From Anammoximicrobium sp964645045 (GTDB lineage Bacteria; Planctomycetota; Planctomycetia; Pirellulales; Pirellulaceae), in NCBI GenBank assembly GCA_964645045.1, contig CAZXYZ010000016.1, forward strand, positions 61,759 through 125,758: a stretch of DNA of 64,000 nt. Reading direction: 5' to 3'. Positions 61,904 through 64,000 of this stretch are shown in pieces. How positions within the stretch are numbered: position 1 is the first letter of the stretch; every line of letters begins with the position of its first letter. The notes below the pieces were generated by a model. It was not told where the DNA came from, searched no databases, and saw only the letters and a program-made list of their open reading frames with translations. A program made the translations under genes and the position numbers.

Positions 61904-62030
61904 ATGGCCCAAATGGCCCACGCCGTCTCACACCGCACGTTCCAGCGTCGGCGCAACCATTTTTCTCGCAAGGCGTTACAGCGAAACAGCCGAAAGACAC
62001 GCAAAGGGCCATCAACGGGACAAACGGGAC

Positions 62031-63983
62031 ATGAACACCATCAACCGATACTCCTCACGTCGCGAGCGGCTCGATCATGCCTTCCTCGCCCAACGTCTCC
62101 AGGGCGCCAAGTCGTACCGACGCATCGCCGGCTACTTCCGCAGTTCGATCTTTGAACTTGTCGGCGAGGAAATCGCGGCGATCCCCAAGGTCCAGGTGGT
62201 CTGCAACAGCGAGTTGGACGCGGCCGATGTCGTGGTCTCGAAGCACGTCCGCGAAACGGCGCTCAAGGAACGCTGGAACGAAGCGCCGGCCGAAGTCGAG
62301 GCCCTGCTGCATCGCGAACGCTACCGGCGGCTCCATGATTTGCTGACCAGCGGGCGCGTCGAGATTCGCGTCGTGCCCAAGGACCGAGTGTTCATTCACG
62401 GCAAGGCGGGGGTGATCGAAGCGGCGGACGGCACGAGGACCTGCTTTCTTGGATCCATCAACGAAACCCAAAGTGCATTCGCGGAGAATTACGAGATCCT
62501 CTGGGAGGATACGTCGCCCGACGGTGTGGCCTGGGTGGAAGACGAGTTCGATGCGCTGTGGCAGGACGCCTTCCCGTTGCCAGAGGCGATCATCGAAGAA
62601 ATCCAACGGGTTGCAGAACGCGTCGAGGTCCGGTTCGAGCAGGTCCAGCCCGCTGAGTTGCCTGCCGCGGCGTTGGCCGAAAGTCCGATTTACCTGGGCG
62701 GGGAACAACTCCAGCCCTGGCAGCGATCGTTCGTGACGATGTTCCTCCAACACCGGGAGACGTATGGCCGGGCGCGGTTGTTGCTGGCCGACGAGGTCGG
62801 CGTGGGCAAGACGTTGTCGTTAGCCGCCAGCGCCATGCTATCGGTGCTCCTGGACGATGGGCCGGTGCTGATCCTCTGTCCGTCGACACTGACCCTGCAG
62901 TGGCAGGTGGAGCTGAAGGACCGTTTGGGCATCCCGAGTGCGGTTTGGTCCTCGACGCGGAAGGTGTGGATCGATCCGCACGGTCACATCATCAAAACCC
63001 GCGGGCCCGAAGACGTCGCCCGCTGTCCGTTTTGCATTGCGATCGTCTCTGCGGGCCTGATCTTCCACGACTCCGAGGAACGCCAGCATTTGCTGGATCG
63101 TAAGTTCGGGACCGTGGTGCTCGACGAAGCCCACAAAGCCCGGCGGCGTGGCGGCCTGGGCGAGAAGCGGGACGAGCCGAACAACCTGCTCGATTTCATG
63201 CAGCGAATCGGACCTCGCACAAAGAACCTGCTGTTGGGCACCGCGACGCCCATTCAGACCGAAGTCTGTGAACTGTGGGACCTGCTGCGGATTCTCAACG
63301 CCGGCGTGGATTTTGTGCTGGGCCGCGAGTGGTTTGGTCGCTGGACAGACTGGGAGAAGACCCTGCCCCTGGTAAGAGGCGAAGAACTGCCCACCGACGA
63401 CCGCGACGCCTGGGAGTGGCTGCGGAACCCGTTGCCTGCCGGTTACGAAGACGCCATGTTCGCCACCTTGCGTCTGCAATTGGGGCTGCCGGATCAAGTC
63501 TTCTTCACGGATCGCGGTTACGGTTCCCTGGGCTTCTTCGAACAGCAAACGATCAGCCAAACCCTCGCCCCGGGCTTCTTCCAGGAGCACAACCCGCTGG
63601 TCCGGCATACCGTGTTGCGCCGGCGGCAGACGCTGGAGGAGGCCGGACTGCTGGAGAAGGTCGGCGTCGAGATTCACCCTCAGCCGGATGCAGCGCCGAC
63701 GATGTATCCAGGCGTCGGCTTCAGTGGCTTGGGATTGCTGACGAATCATCCGTTCGATCTCGCCTATCGGGCTGCCGAAGACTTTACGGCCCTGCTGCAG
63801 CATCGCACCAAGGCGGCCGGATTCATGAAAACCCTGCTCCTGCAACGCATCTGTTCCAGTTTCGCTTCGGGGCGTGCCACGGCGGAGAGAATGCTGCGGC
63901 GTGAAAGTCCTGGGGAAGAGGAAGAGGACACGAAGTCCGTCGAGGCCCCAGGGCCGACGCATACTAAGTGCTATGTCCCGTAA
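62031..63983 (+). CDS. PLD-domain SNF2-type helicase of a defence cassette, truncated
   Basis: The 650-residue product has a phospholipase-D-like domain (IHGKAGVIE around 122, GSINETQSAFAEN around 141) followed by a superfamily 2 helicase N-lobe: motif I LLADEVGVGKTLS (about 250-262), DEAH box VLDEAHKA (about 362-369) and motif III LLLGTATPIQ (about 399-408). The C-terminal helicase lobe is absent: family-like sequence ends at about SVEAPGP and a stop follows 8 codons later, 17 bp from the window end. Either a frameshift, nonsense change or insertion has cut it short. It is the last gene of the cassette. Confidence 0.88.
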   Translation: MNTINRYSSRRERLDHAFLAQRLQGAKSYRRIAGYFRSSIFELVGEEIAAIPKVQVVCNSELDAADVVVSKHVRETALKERWNEAPAEVEALLHRERYRRLHDLLTSGRVEIRVVPKDRVFIHGKAGVIEAADGTRTCFLGSINETQSAFAENYEILWEDTSPDGVAWVEDEFDALWQDAFPLPEAIIEEIQRVAERVEVRFEQVQPAELPAAALAESPIYLGGEQLQPWQRSFVTMFLQHRETYGRARLLLADEVGVGKTLSLAASAMLSVLLDDGPVLILCPSTLTLQWQVELKDRLGIPSAVWSSTRKVWIDPHGHIIKTRGPEDVARCPFCIAIVSAGLIFHDSEERQHLLDRKFGTVVLDEAHKARRRGGLGEKRDEPNNLLDFMQRIGPRTKNLLLGTATPIQTEVCELWDLLRILNAGVDFVLGREWFGRWTDWEKTLPLVRGEELPTDDRDAWEWLRNPLPAGYEDAMFATLRLQLGLPDQVFFTDRGYGSLGFFEQQTISQTLAPGFFQEHNPLVRHTVLRRRQTLEEAGLLEKVGVEIHPQPDAAPTMYPGVGFSGLGLLTNHPFDLAYRAAEDFTALLQHRTKAAGFMKTLLLQRICSSFASGRATAERMLRRESPGEEEEDTKSVEAPGPTHTKCYVP

Positions 63984-64000
63984 GCACTTCCATCAGGAAC

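Overview
The window is about 64 kb of GC-rich DNA that reads as a planctomycete, most likely of the Pirellulales type. The signs are a 2,242-residue Ser/Thr kinase fused to LRR, WD40 and FGE-like modules, an ECF sigma/anti-sigma pair driving DUF1549/DUF1553 and DUF1501 genes, two formylglycine-type sulfatases, Tat-exported Gfo/Idh/MocA and TIM-barrel proteins, a methylene-tetrahydromethanopterin dehydrogenase gene, and many palindromic intergenic repeats. No rRNA, convincing tRNA or CRISPR array was seen. One run of 100 N (56530-56629) marks a scaffold gap, so this is a draft or metagenomic assembly.

Layout. 1-7.7 kb: ECF sigma factor followed by the giant kinase. 8.3-14.5 kb: secreted propeller-like protein, ABC-2 permease, sulfatase coupled to a DJ-1/PfpI protein, CorA-like membrane protein, Uma2 nuclease-like protein. 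14.8-19.4 kb: nitrogen module (glnB-like gene, then amt, with a sigma-54-type promoter) and the pta-ackA acetate module. 19.7-26.5 kb: a co-directional operon with ECF sigma factor, anti-sigma-like protein, helical exported protein, c-type-cytochrome-like DUF1549/1553 protein, DUF1501 protein and Spy-like protein. 26.7-33.5 kb: double ABC-2 permease, membrane protein, a three-gene one-carbon (H4MPT) operon and a PHA-granule-type protein. 34-49.6 kb: ferredoxin, BON protein, heparinase-like and Gfo/Idh/MocA pair, WbsX-like protein, csrA, tetR, thrC-dapB, exported sugar isomerase-like protein, secreted glycosidase-like protein and a small monooxygenase. Within this stretch lie remnants of a primase-like gene.

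49.7-64 kb is an accessory, defence-island-like region. It holds a GxxExxY gene bracketed by inverted repeats, broken hsdS and methyltransferase fragments, another sulfatase, and then a long co-directional cassette: DUF499 ATPase, DUF3780 protein, an inserted block (four-helix-bundle gene between 7-bp repeat arrays, plus a MazEF-like toxin-antitoxin pair), DUF1156 DNA methylase, DUF4062/RecG-like protein and a PLD-SNF2 helicase that stops early at the window edge. The DUF499/DUF3780/DUF1156/PLD-helicase set is an association already noted for anti-phage loci, so the core is not new. What is unusual here is the cargo inserted inside the operon and the damage at its end.

A second theme is dispersed palindromic DNA. 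At least six repeat families occur twice or more in the window. Several supply stop codons, start codons or in-frame peptides to host genes.
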